Shown here piece by piece: positions 44,075-52,531 of a stretch of DNA of 64,000 nt. The stretch's first letter is position 1. Each line of letters begins with the position of its first letter. The position numbers and the translations under genes were made by a program. Under the pieces are notes generated by a model, which saw only the letters and a list, made by a program, of their open reading frames with translations, was not told where the DNA came from and did no database searches. Source of the DNA: CAKZNE01 sp040222435 (lineage in GTDB: Bacteria; Bacteroidota; Bacteroidia; Flavobacteriales; Schleiferiaceae); the NCBI GenBank assembly GCA_965212245.1, contig OZ243107.1, positions 1,116,001 through 1,180,000 on the forward strand, read 5' to 3'.

Positions 44075-44641
44075 ATGAAGCAAATTGCTATTTTCTCTTC
44101 GGGCTCCGGTTCCAATGCAGAGAATATCATTAAATATTTCAGCGATAGCGATGTAGCCCGCGTGGTTACTGTCTTTTGTAATAATCCCAAAGCAGGCGTA
44201 ATTGACCGCACTCATAAGTTGGGTGTGCGCTGCCTGGTGTTTGATAATCATCAATTGGAAGATGGTTATGTATTGGGAAAGCTGCACGATTGTAAAACTG
44301 ATCTTATCGTTTTAGCCGGATTCCTTAAAAAAATACCTTCTTCGATTCTTGATGATTTTGAAGACCGCGTGATTAATATTCATCCTTCTTTGCTTCCCGA
44401 TTACGGTGGAGAGGGCATGTATGGCATCCACATACACCGGGCAGTGGTAGAAAATGAAGAAGAAGAAACAGGCATTACCATTCACCATGTATCGGATGAT
44501 TATGATGAAGGTGAAATTATTTTTCAGGAGCCGGTGGAAATTGATTTTGAGGACACTCCGGAAGATGTGCAGTATAAAGTACAGCAACTGGAATATAAGC
44601 ACTATCCGGAAGTTATAGAATACCTGCTACGCGACCTTTAA
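44075..44641 (+). CDS. purN: Phosphoribosylglycinamide formyltransferase
   Basis: A 188-residue GART. The N-terminal nucleotide loop is IFSSGSGSNAENI. The catalytic Asn-His-Asp set is INIHPSLLPDYGGEGMYG and ITIHHVSDDYDEGEIIFQ. It adds the C8 formyl carbon in purine synthesis using formyl-tetrahydrofolate. It precedes the RNase H gene by 6 bp. Confidence 0.95.
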   Translation: MKQIAIFSSGSGSNAENIIKYFSDSDVARVVTVFCNNPKAGVIDRTHKLGVRCLVFDNHQLEDGYVLGKLHDCKTDLIVLAGFLKKIPSSILDDFEDRVINIHPSLLPDYGGEGMYGIHIHRAVVENEEEETGITIHHVSDDYDEGEIIFQEPVEIDFEDTPEDVQYKVQQLEYKHYPEVIEYLLRDL

Positions 44642-44647
44642 GCTCTT

Positions 44648-45295
44648 ATGCCTAAAGATAAATACTATGTGGTGTGGCAGGGCAAAATGCCCGGAGTATA
44701 CCTTACCTGGAAAGAGTGCGAAGCTCAGATAAAAGGACAGAAAGGCGCTAAGTTCATGTCTTTTGGCAACCGGCAGGCTGCTGAAAAAGCCTACCAGGAG
44801 GGACCTCAAAAATATTTGCAGGCTTCCGGCCGAAGTAAAGGCCCCAAAAAACGAAAAGGGGAACCCATAGATTTTTCACAATTTACAGAAATTGAACCCA
44901 TAAGCTGGTGTGTAGATGCAGCCTGCTCCGGGAACCCTGGTGTGATGGAATACCGGGGTGTAGATACGGTCACTGAACAGCAATTATTTATAGAAAAGTT
45001 TGAAGAAGGAACTAATAATATTGGCGAGTTCCTGGCTATTGTACACGCTCTAGCCATCCTTACCCAAAAAGGAGATAGCCGCCCTGTATACAGTGACTCA
45101 CGAATTGCTATGAATTGGGTAAAGCGCGATAAAAGGTGTAAGACCAAATTAGTGCCCAACCCTAAAAACGCCCGGCTTTTTAAAGTAATAGCCCGTGCCG
45201 AAAGATGGCTGGCCCAAAACAGTTTTTCAAACCGGATTTTAAAATGGGAGACCAAGCTGTGGGGCGAAATACCTGCAGACTTTGGAAGGAAATAA
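44648..45295 (+). CDS. Ribonuclease H with N-terminal viroplasmin-type domain
   Basis: A 215-residue protein. Residues 1-55 are the RNase H1 hybrid-binding (caulimovirus viroplasmin) domain: KYYVVWQGKMPGVYLTWKEC, then FMSFGNRQAAEKAY. The catalytic RNase H domain follows, with acidic residues from WCVDAACSGNPG, GEFLAIVHAL and YSDSRIAMNWV. It degrades RNA in RNA:DNA hybrids. It converges on the M23 peptidase gene with 10 bp between the stops. Confidence 0.92.
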   Translation: MPKDKYYVVWQGKMPGVYLTWKECEAQIKGQKGAKFMSFGNRQAAEKAYQEGPQKYLQASGRSKGPKKRKGEPIDFSQFTEIEPISWCVDAACSGNPGVMEYRGVDTVTEQQLFIEKFEEGTNNIGEFLAIVHALAILTQKGDSRPVYSDSRIAMNWVKRDKRCKTKLVPNPKNARLFKVIARAERWLAQNSFSNRILKWETKLWGEIPADFGRK

Positions 45296-45305
45296 GGCAG
45301 AAAGC

Positions 45306-46178
45306 TTAGAGGGATATATAATCCCTGGGATTTACCGCGTTGCCATTATACCATAACTCAAAGTGCAGGTGCGGACCTGAAGATAACTCCCCACTATTGC
45401 CAATAATGGCAATAGGCTCACCTACCTTAACCAATTCACCCTCTTTTTTAAGCAAAGCAGAATTGTGCTTGTATATGGAAAGGAAGTTTTGACGATGTTG
45501 CAGTACGAGTACGTGACCGGTTTCGGCCGTCCAGCCATTAAACACTACAATTCCATCCTGAGTAGCTTTGATCACCTCATTTTTACGTGCTACTATATCT
45601 ACCCCATAATGATCCTGCTCCACGTCAAAATCATTGGTAACCAAGCCCTTTACCGGAATAAAGAAAGAAATACCCGAAAGAGGCAATTTAGACTCAGAAG
45701 TTCCGGCATCCAGGTTAAAGCGTTCTTCCTCTTCCACCATGTTTCGCAGTATGGAATCTTCACGGCTGATGGATTTATTTAGTTCAGCGGTAATAGTTGA
45801 GTCAGCCACGGCTGTGTCGCTAAAGTTTATAATCGGCTTACCGGAAATAATATTTTTAAGATTTAGCAGATAGCGCTGATTAAAAGTGAGTTGTTGCTGC
45901 AGGGAGTCGGTGGTAAGGGTAAGCTCATTAGCCTGTTTACGCAGTTCTGTACTGGAATAGCCGGGAATATATTCCCGCAAAGGCGTAAAAGCGATAAGTA
46001 AAGTAGTTGCCGCAATGAGAAACACAATGCCAAACCCGCTTATTAAAAAAACGTTGAGCCGGCTCAGTTTTAGTGATAACTTCTCCTCAAAAGTATCATC
46101 GTTCAGGATAACCAGGCGGTATTTATTCCTCAGTTTGTGAACAATCTTCTTCGGCTCTTTGGTGTTTTCCTTTGCCAT
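45306..46178 (-). CDS. M23 (LytM-type) peptidase, inner-membrane anchored
   Basis: I take ATG 46178 (MAKENTKEPKKIVHKL); a second Met lies three codons upstream. A short cytoplasmic tail and one membrane segment (~45-65) are followed by a periplasmic coiled coil and a C-terminal M23 domain. The zinc ligands are complete: DHYGVDIVA (His, Asp) and SGPHLHFELW (HxH). It is expected to be a D,L-endopeptidase cutting peptidoglycan cross-links. It is divergent from sprE and three genes away from a bactofilin; bactofilin-M23 pairs shape cells in other bacteria. Confidence 0.9.
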   Translation of the reverse strand: MAKENTKEPKKIVHKLRNKYRLVILNDDTFEEKLSLKLSRLNVFLISGFGIVFLIAATTLLIAFTPLREYIPGYSSTELRKQANELTLTTDSLQQQLTFNQRYLLNLKNIISGKPIINFSDTAVADSTITAELNKSISREDSILRNMVEEEERFNLDAGTSESKLPLSGISFFIPVKGLVTNDFDVEQDHYGVDIVARKNEVIKATQDGIVVFNGWTAETGHVLVLQHRQNFLSIYKHNSALLKKEGELVKVGEPIAIIGNSGELSSGPHLHFELWYNGNAVNPRDYISL

Positions 46179-46363
46179 TAAGCGCAAATATCGGAATACT
46201 GACGAAAAGAAAGAACTCCTGAAAGCCTAATGGGTAAAGCAGTAACCCTGGGCTTAACCATAAATTTTTGAAGTAATATGTAATAATAGTATTGAGGCAC
46301 TTTATATTCTTACCATTATAATATTTTTGCATCTTTTCAGTTAACACACCCTAGCTGATTGAT

Positions 46364-48994
46364 GTGAAGCACCTACAACGCTCTATATTCTTTTTTGTGG
46401 TCATTCTGATGACCAGTACTGCCTGTAAGCGGACTAAAGATTCTTTTACCAGCCGGGTATACCACAATATGGTATCTAAGTTCAACCCGTTATTTAATGG
46501 TGAACAGGCACTGCTTAAGGGAGAAACCACGCTTAAAACACAGCACAAGGATAATTTTGACGAAATACTTCCGGTATACCGCTTAGGAGATGAACAGCTG
46601 GCCAGTAACATTAAGCCAGACATGGAGAAGGCTATTGAAAAAGGCTCGAAAGTAATTCAGGAGCACTCCATGATGATCCGCAACAATCAAAAAAATAAGT
46701 TTATTGATGACAGCTACCTGTTAATCGGAAAAGCCCGCTTTTACCAAAAAGATTATCTGGCCGCTCTGGAAACCTTCAATTTTATTGTTTTGGAGTTTCC
46801 TGAGTCCAAGTCTTTTCAGGAAGCCCGCTTATGGGTGGCACGATGTAAAACGCAAATTGGAAACTACCTCTCCGCTAAAGAGGATTTTGAAAAGTTGTAT
46901 CGTGAGAAGGAAATGCCTAAAAAGCTGAAAGATGATGTATACGCCAGTTATGCGCAGCTGGAAATTAATGAACGCAACACGGCCGCGGCATACCAGTTAT
47001 TGAGACAGGCTATTGAAAAAACCAGTGAAAAAGAGCTGGAAATACGTTGGTTATTCATTGCCGGTCAGCTTCAGTCCCGTATGGGTAACGATTATGAGGC
47101 CAGCCAGATCTTTCAGAAAGTAATACGTAAAGGCCCCCCTTACGAACTGCTTTTTCAGGCCCAGCTTAACCGGGCCCGTAATTACGATGTAGAACTGCAA
47201 AATCCCGGAAAAGCTTTTGATGAACTGAAAGCTATGTTGCGGGACGACAAGAATTACGATAATCGCGATCAGATTTATTATGTAATGGCTGAGGTAGCTG
47301 AAAAGCTGGATGATGAAGCCCTGATGGAGGAGTATTTAAAAAAATCAGTGCGGGTAAGCACCAATAATCAGAAGCAAAAAGCACTCAGCTACCTTAAGCT
47401 GGCAGAGACTAATTTTCGTAACAAACTCTATAAGCAGGCGGAGGCATATTACGATAGTACCTTTGTAAACCTACAGGAAAAAGATCCGCGTTACCGGAAG
47501 GTTAAAAAGAAAAAGGAAAGCCTGAATGCGCTGGTCAAAAACCTTACTACTATTGATAATCAGGACAGTCTTCAGCAATTGGCAAATCTTTCAGAAGAGC
47601 AACGCAATCAACGTATAGACGACTACATCCGGAAACTGAAAGAAGAAGAAGAGCGAAAGAAGCAGGAAGCGGAAAACCCCTTTACCAATTATGCCTTTAA
47701 CCAGACCGGTGGACCAGATAACCCGGGCGGACCCACTGGAGCACCAGCCGGACAATGGTATTTTTACAATCAAAGTGTGCGTGGGGTTGGAGTTCGTGAT
47801 TTCACCAACCGTTTTGGAAACCGCAAGCTGGAAGATAATTGGCGCAGAAAAAATAAAGAGATAAGTGCCAATTTTGACGATACAGGTGGTGCTGAAGAAG
47901 AAAGTGCTCAAAGTGGGGGTGAGCTTACCCAGGGAGAAGCAGGTACTGAGGAAAGCTCTAAATACTCCAGAGATGAATATTTGAAAGGCGTACCCTTGAC
48001 ACCCGAAGAAATGGCGGCCAGCCATAAGTTGATACAGGATGCATTTATAGCTGTGGGCCGCATTTATAAAGATGATTTGGGAGATTATGACGCAGCTACC
48101 AGGGCGCTTGAAGAACTGCTGAGCCGTTATCCGGATATGGAAGAGAAAGGCCGAATATGGTATACATTATACCGCATATACACACTTGATAAAGATCAGC
48201 CTAAAGCTTCCTATTATCGCGACTTGATCCTCACCAATATGGCCGATTCAGAATATGCTGAACTGATACGCAGCGAAGAGACCGGAGAACCGGTTACAGA
48301 CCGGAGCGAGGCTAAAAAAGCGTATATCATTGCGTACCGCAAATACGAGTCAGGAGAATACAAAGAATCTTTACCATTGGCCATACAGGGCGCTAAAGAA
48401 TTTCAGAACTCCAATTATGGATCTAAGTTCCAGTTGTTAAAAGGTTTCAACCAGATCAAACTGGGCAGGCGTAAAGACTTTATTACAAGCCTCAAATTGG
48501 TTATTGATCAATACAGCGACTCAGAAGCAGCTGAAGAAGCGCGCGCTATTCTGGCCCAAATGGAAGAGGTTACGGATATACCTGGGGTAGATAACGCAGG
48601 CCAAGAAGGTGAGGAAGAAGCCTTATATGCGGTTGATAAGAACGCACAACACAAGTACATCGTGATTTTGGGAAACAATGGTAAAGTGGTAAACGAAACC
48701 CGTATCCGCCTCACTGATTTTAATTCGGAATTTTTCAATATTGACCGCCTTAATACCAAAAGTATTTTTCTGGATATGCAAAACCAGATGATACTGGTGA
48801 GTAACTTCAACAATGCTAAAAGAGCACTGGATTATTATAATACTGTAACCAATCAGAAAATATTAGAGGAGGCAGCTAAAGGATTGGATACACAACATTT
48901 TGTAATTTCGTCAGATAACTTTCAGAAGTTTTACAAGGATAAGGATATAGAAACCTACCTTCAATTCTTCAAAGAGAACTATTTAAAAAATTAG
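46364..48994 (+). CDS. sprE: SprE/PorW-like TPR lipoprotein of the T9SS/gliding machinery
   Basis: An 876-residue lipoprotein (start GTG, lipid Cys21 in TSTAC). The N-terminal signature VYHNMVSKFNPLFNGEQALL matches the SprE/PorW opening. TPR-type repeats cover much of residues ~100-400 and ~630-740. A Gly/Pro-rich middle (PDNPGGPTGAPAGQWYFYNQ, ~435-460) and an acidic linker separate them. The last ~100 residues form a conserved globular end (HKYIVILGNNGKVVNETRIR). SprE/PorW is needed for T9SS secretion and gliding in relatives. It heads the run to bactofilin, atpZ and the ATP synthase. The CHRD protein shows that this genome has T9SS cargo. Confidence 0.78.
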   Translation: MKHLQRSIFFFVVILMTSTACKRTKDSFTSRVYHNMVSKFNPLFNGEQALLKGETTLKTQHKDNFDEILPVYRLGDEQLASNIKPDMEKAIEKGSKVIQEHSMMIRNNQKNKFIDDSYLLIGKARFYQKDYLAALETFNFIVLEFPESKSFQEARLWVARCKTQIGNYLSAKEDFEKLYREKEMPKKLKDDVYASYAQLEINERNTAAAYQLLRQAIEKTSEKELEIRWLFIAGQLQSRMGNDYEASQIFQKVIRKGPPYELLFQAQLNRARNYDVELQNPGKAFDELKAMLRDDKNYDNRDQIYYVMAEVAEKLDDEALMEEYLKKSVRVSTNNQKQKALSYLKLAETNFRNKLYKQAEAYYDSTFVNLQEKDPRYRKVKKKKESLNALVKNLTTIDNQDSLQQLANLSEEQRNQRIDDYIRKLKEEEERKKQEAENPFTNYAFNQTGGPDNPGGPTGAPAGQWYFYNQSVRGVGVRDFTNRFGNRKLEDNWRRKNKEISANFDDTGGAEEESAQSGGELTQGEAGTEESSKYSRDEYLKGVPLTPEEMAASHKLIQDAFIAVGRIYKDDLGDYDAATRALEELLSRYPDMEEKGRIWYTLYRIYTLDKDQPKASYYRDLILTNMADSEYAELIRSEETGEPVTDRSEAKKAYIIAYRKYESGEYKESLPLAIQGAKEFQNSNYGSKFQLLKGFNQIKLGRRKDFITSLKLVIDQYSDSEAAEEARAILAQMEEVTDIPGVDNAGQEGEEEALYAVDKNAQHKYIVILGNNGKVVNETRIRLTDFNSEFFNIDRLNTKSIFLDMQNQMILVSNFNNAKRALDYYNTVTNQKILEEAAKGLDTQHFVISSDNFQKFYKDKDIETYLQFFKENYLKN

Positions 48995-49000
48995 CAAGGG

Positions 49001-49411
49001 ATGATCAAGAAAAACCTTTCTGAATCCAATCAGGCTAGTAACCGGATACTTGTAGGCACCACTATTGAGGGTGAGGTAAAGTCCAAAGGAGATATCCGGA
49101 TAGATGGAAAGATCAAAGGAACTATTAATATTACCGGTAAACTGGTAGTAGGTGAAAAAGGTATGGTAGAAGGGGATATTAAATGTGCGTTTGCCAATGT
49201 TTCCGGAACCCTTAAAGGTCAGCTGGAAGTAAGCGAGCTGCTTACCCTGCAGGCTACCGCTAAAGTAAACGGTGATATTGTTACCAATAAACTTTCCATA
49301 GAACCAGGAGCAGAGTTTACAGGCTCCTGTAGCATGGGGTCTGTGGTGCGTGAAATAAAGAAGGATGAAGACTCCGAAGAAGGAAGAGCACGAAGGGAAG
49401 AAACAGCTTAA
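49001..49411 (+). CDS. Bactofilin
   Basis: A 136-residue polymer-forming cytoskeletal protein. The bactofilin core is a right-handed beta-helix with repeated six-residue strands: ILVGTTIEGEVKSKGDIRID, GKIKGTINITGKLVVGEKG, MVEGDIKCAFANVSGTLKG. A short unstructured N-terminus and a charged C-terminus (KKDEDSEEGRARREE) flank it. Bactofilins polymerise without nucleotide and guide wall enzymes. It begins 6 bp after sprE and overlaps atpZ by 47 bp. Confidence 0.93.
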   Translation: MIKKNLSESNQASNRILVGTTIEGEVKSKGDIRIDGKIKGTINITGKLVVGEKGMVEGDIKCAFANVSGTLKGQLEVSELLTLQATAKVNGDIVTNKLSIEPGAEFTGSCSMGSVVREIKKDEDSEEGRARREETA

Positions 49412-49601
49412 TACATACGCCCGCTATTCAAGCTTAGGCATTCAAATGGCGGTTATAGTAGGCGGGGGAGCCTGGTTTGGAAGCTGGCTGGATGAAAAAT
49501 ACCCCAGCAACCGCAAGTGGTTTACCTTGCTGTGTGTATTGGTGTCGCTGGTTCTGGCTATGGTCTATGTGCTGCGGCAGCTTAATAGCATGAATAAATA
49601 A
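49365..49601 (+). CDS. atpZ: AtpZ/AtpI-family ATP synthase-associated membrane protein
   Basis: A 78-residue protein with two membrane segments (SSLGIQMAVIVGGGAWFGSW and WFTLLCVLVSLVLAMVYVL) and the AtpZ/AtpI feature GSWLDEKYPS between them. The family helps c-ring assembly or Mg2+/Ca2+ supply. Its first 47 bp lie within the bactofilin gene in another frame. Confidence 0.85.
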   Translation: MKTPKKEEHEGKKQLNTYARYSSLGIQMAVIVGGGAWFGSWLDEKYPSNRKWFTLLCVLVSLVLAMVYVLRQLNSMNK

Positions 49602-49608
49602 TTCCGTT

Positions 49609-49992
49609 TTGGAAATTCTCAGGCCCGGCTTAAAATTAATCGGAGGTTCTACCCTGGCTTTTGGGATTCATCTTTTGATTCGCTACCTGCAAGGAGGTTC
49701 GCTTTGGGCACATTCTATTTCAGCCGCTTACATAAGTAATACTGTTTTGGCGCTGGCCATTACTATATTTCTGATCAAGGCTCCGGAGAATCTGAAACAC
49801 GCATTGGGTTTTCTTTTTATGCTTGGAAGTGGTTTCAAATTCATTTTATTTTTTGTCTTTTTTTATCCTTTATATAAGGCTGATGGAGATATGACCAGGC
49901 CCGAGTTCTTCACTTTTTTTATTCCTTATGCTACTTGCCTGCTGTTTGAGACTCAGTCGTTAATAAGGGTTTTAGGAGCGAAAGACCGTTAA
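49609..49992 (+). CDS. DUF6168-like four-helix membrane protein
   Basis: A 127-residue membrane protein with about four hydrophobic helices (LIGGSTLAFGIHLLIRYLQ, SNTVLALAITIFLI, HALGFLFMLGSGFKFILFFV, FFIPYATCLLFETQSL). Start is TTG 49609. It sits where the ATP synthase gene atpI is often found, between atpZ and atpB, but its sequence is of the Bacteroidota-restricted type I associate with DUF6168. An ATP synthase assembly role is inferred from position only. Confidence 0.65.
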   Translation: MEILRPGLKLIGGSTLAFGIHLLIRYLQGGSLWAHSISAAYISNTVLALAITIFLIKAPENLKHALGFLFMLGSGFKFILFFVFFYPLYKADGDMTRPEFFTFFIPYATCLLFETQSLIRVLGAKDR

Positions 49993-50026
49993 TCGGCCCT
50001 CACCGAAAAACGGCATATAAAATTGC

Positions 50027-50056
50027 TTGGGGGATAAAGATTAATCCTTACTTTTG
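50027..50056 (+). promoter_or_regulatory. Promoter of the ATP synthase operon
   Basis: TTG, 19-nt spacer, TACTTTTG, followed by CG: an exact fit to the Bacteroidota consensus, with the -7 box ending 34 bp before the atpB ATG. It allows atpBEFHAG to be transcribed independently of sprE and atpZ. Confidence 0.72.
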
Positions 50057-50090
50057 CGCGGAATTTCAGAACGACTATTGAACGTTGCCC

Positions 50091-51158
50091 ATGCAGATCA
50101 AAAAATCACTGAGGATTGTAGCCGTTTTTCTCTTTGCAGTGCCTTTTCTTGCCAGCGCCAGTGATGGACATGGTGAGCACGGTGAAAAGAGCTTAAAGGA
50201 AACTATCAAAGAGGATATCCAGCATCACATTAAGGACTCCCATGATTTTCACCTTTTTACAGATGAAGAAAGCGGTACTCACGTAGGCTTTCCCCTTCCC
50301 GTTATTCTTTGGGATAATGGTTTGCATTTTTTCATGTCTTCAGCTTTTCATCACGGTGAAGAAGTGGTAGAGAGCAACGGAGAGCATTATGCACTGTATC
50401 ACGGCAAGATTTATAATACCAATGCAGCCGGAGATATTTCTTTGGATGAGGAAGGGCACCCCACCAACGCCAAGCCGCTTGACTTTTCCATTACCAAAGG
50501 TGTGGCAAGTATTATTATTATCTCCATTTTGGTATTCCTGATCTTCAGAGGAACAGCCAGAGTATATAAGAACAGTCAGGTGCCCCGTGGTGTGGCCAAG
50601 TTTATGGAGCCTTTGGTGTTGTTTGTAAAAGACGAGATCGCTATTCCCAATATTGGCGAGAAGCACTATAAAAAATACATGAGCTTCCTGCTCACGGTTT
50701 TCTTCTTTATCTGGATTGCCAACCTGGTAGGTCTTATGCCTTTTGGAGTTAACGTTACAGGGAACATTGCCGTAACCTTTGCGCTGGCGCTTCTTACCTT
50801 TCTTATTACTCAGTTTACAGGCAAAAAGGACTACTGGAAACACATTTTCTGGATGCCCGGAGTTCCTGTACCTATGAAATTTATTCTGGCTCCCATTGAG
50901 CTTTTAGGTGTATTCATTAAGCCTTTTGCCTTGATGATCCGTTTGTTTGCCAATATTTCAGCCGGCCATATTGTATTGATGAGTCTTATCGGTCTGTTGT
51001 TTCTGTTCCAGAACTGGTTTGCCAGAGGCGCATTCTTTGGACTCACCTTATTTCTTTCCGTAATAGAATTGTTAGTAGCCTTCCTTCAGGCGTATATTTT
51101 TACCATGCTTTCAGCCCTTTATTTTGGGATGGCAGTGGAAGAACATGAACATCATTAA
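50091..51158 (+). CDS. atpB: ATP synthase F0 subunit a
   Basis: The ATG at 50091 (MQIKKSLRIVAVFLFAVPFL) replaces a TTG two codons upstream. The 355-residue protein is longer than E. coli AtpB (~270) because of a signal-like N-terminus and a ~110-residue His/Glu-rich segment (DGHGEHGEK, HHGEEVVES) before the first membrane helix, as in Bacteroidota. The conserved proton-channel helix has LFANISAGHIVLMSLIG with the essential Arg of MIRLFAN. Confidence 0.95.
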   Translation: MQIKKSLRIVAVFLFAVPFLASASDGHGEHGEKSLKETIKEDIQHHIKDSHDFHLFTDEESGTHVGFPLPVILWDNGLHFFMSSAFHHGEEVVESNGEHYALYHGKIYNTNAAGDISLDEEGHPTNAKPLDFSITKGVASIIIISILVFLIFRGTARVYKNSQVPRGVAKFMEPLVLFVKDEIAIPNIGEKHYKKYMSFLLTVFFFIWIANLVGLMPFGVNVTGNIAVTFALALLTFLITQFTGKKDYWKHIFWMPGVPVPMKFILAPIELLGVFIKPFALMIRLFANISAGHIVLMSLIGLLFLFQNWFARGAFFGLTLFLSVIELLVAFLQAYIFTMLSALYFGMAVEEHEHH

Positions 51159-51192
51159 TTAAAGATTTTTATTAACCGTTAATTTTTACACT

Positions 51193-51384
51193 ATGGAAAT
51201 TCCAGCAATTGTAGGTGCAGGATTAGTTGTTATCGGAGCCGGTATCGGCATCGGTATGATCGGAGGTAAAGCTATGGAAGGGATTGCTCGTCAACCCGAA
51301 GCTACCAATAAGATCCAGACAGCTATGCTTATTGCAGCTGCCCTTATTGAAGGTATTGGTTTTGCTGCCCTGTTTGCAGTATAA
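51193..51384 (+). CDS. atpE: ATP synthase F0 subunit c
   Basis: A 63-residue hairpin protein: helix 1 VGAGLVVIGAGIGIGMIGGK, the polar loop ARQPEA, and helix 2 with the ion-binding Glu in AALIEGIGFAALF. Absence of the Na+ signature residues around Glu suggests proton coupling. Several copies form the rotor ring; a strong hairpin follows the gene. Confidence 0.97.
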   Translation: MEIPAIVGAGLVVIGAGIGIGMIGGKAMEGIARQPEATNKIQTAMLIAAALIEGIGFAALFAV

Positions 51385-51392
51385 TTGATTTT

Positions 51393-51428
51393 GGCAAGCA
51401 GCTGCAACGGTTGGTTGCAGCTGCTGCC
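51393..51428 (+). promoter_or_regulatory. Strong intercistronic hairpin after atpE
   Basis: A GC-rich stem of 15 bp with a single bulged A: left arm GGCAAGCAGCTGCAAC, 5-nt loop GGTTG, right arm GTTGCAGCTGCTGCC, followed by TTTTAATT. Right arm and T-rich tail resemble a leaky terminator. It begins 9 bp after the atpE stop. Its position suggests a role in giving more c-subunit than downstream subunits; this is inference. Confidence 0.6.
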
Positions 51429-51455
51429 TTTTAATTCACCCGTAAAAAATTAGAC

Positions 51456-51956
51456 GTGGAAAAATTAATAAATGACTTTTCGGTAGGATTATTTTTCTGG
51501 CAAACATTGCTTTTTTTGCTACTCCTTTTCCTTTTGCGTAAATACGCTTGGAAACCGATCCTGAACGCAGTTGAAAAACGTGAAACATCTATTGAGGATG
51601 CTTTGAACACAGCGGAAAAAGCTCGTGAAGAAATTGAACAACTTAAGTCAGACAATGAAAAGATCCTGAAGGAAGCCCGTGTTGAGCGAGACACTATCCT
51701 GAAGGAAGCCCGTGAGATCAAAGAAGGTATTATCTCTGAAGCTAAGGAAAAGGCGAATACAGAGGCCAACAAGATCTTAATTCAGGCACAAGAGCAAATT
51801 GAAAACCAAAAAATGGCCGCTATCACAGAGTTGAAAAACCAGGTAGCTGAAATGTCTATCCAGATAGCTGAGAAGATCCTTAGAGATGAATTGAGCAGCC
51901 AGGATAAGCAATCTGCTTTAGTACAGGATCAGTTGAAAGATTTTAAATTGAATTAA
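51456..51956 (+). CDS. atpF: ATP synthase F0 subunit b
   Basis: A 166-residue protein, GTG start. One N-terminal membrane helix (FSVGLFFWQTLLFLLLLFLL) is followed by RKYAWKPILNAVEKRE and a long Lys/Glu/Ala coiled coil, the usual peripheral-stalk layout. One base separates its stop from the atpH ATG. Confidence 0.95.
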   Translation: MEKLINDFSVGLFFWQTLLFLLLLFLLRKYAWKPILNAVEKRETSIEDALNTAEKAREEIEQLKSDNEKILKEARVERDTILKEAREIKEGIISEAKEKANTEANKILIQAQEQIENQKMAAITELKNQVAEMSIQIAEKILRDELSSQDKQSALVQDQLKDFKLN

Positions 51957-51957
51957 G

Positions 51958-52515
51958 ATGGCTATAACGAAGCTGGGAAGAAGATATGCCAAATCACTTC
52001 TTGACTTGTCCGAAGAGTTGGGCAAATTAGAAGAAGTGAAAGGTGATATTGAGAAGGTATTAAACGTTATTCAGGAGTCAAAGGAATTTCGTATCCTAAT
52101 CAAAAGTCCTATTATCAGTGCAGACAAGAAGATTGCTATTTATCATGCAATCTTTAAAGATCAGCTGGGCGACCTTACCAGTAACTTTATTGACATTATT
52201 ACCCGCAAGAGACGCGAGTCGCACTTGCAGGCCATTGTACTTGGTTTTCAGGAACTGTATCGCATTAAAAAAGATATTTCAAAAGCCGTGGTAACTACTG
52301 CAGTAGCGCTTTCTGATGCTGAACGTGCAGAGGTGAAAGCAAAACTGGCAGAAGCAACCGGTCAACAAATTGAAATGGACGAGGTGGTAGATTCTTCACT
52401 TATCGGTGGTATTACCCTCCGTGTGGGTGATAAACGCTATAATGGCAGCATATCTCACCAGCTTGATATCCTGAAAAGGCAGTTTAAGAATAACTTATAC
52501 GTAGCAGATTATTAA
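51958..52515 (+). CDS. atpH: ATP synthase F1 subunit delta
   Basis: A 185-residue OSCP/delta protein. N-terminal block LGRRYAKSLLDLSEELGKLE, and C-terminal signature DSSLIGGITLRVGDKRYNGS. It links the peripheral stalk to F1. Confidence 0.95.
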   Translation: MAITKLGRRYAKSLLDLSEELGKLEEVKGDIEKVLNVIQESKEFRILIKSPIISADKKIAIYHAIFKDQLGDLTSNFIDIITRKRRESHLQAIVLGFQELYRIKKDISKAVVTTAVALSDAERAEVKAKLAEATGQQIEMDEVVDSSLIGGITLRVGDKRYNGSISHQLDILKRQFKNNLYVADY

Positions 52516-52531
52516 ATAAAAGTCATCCAAA

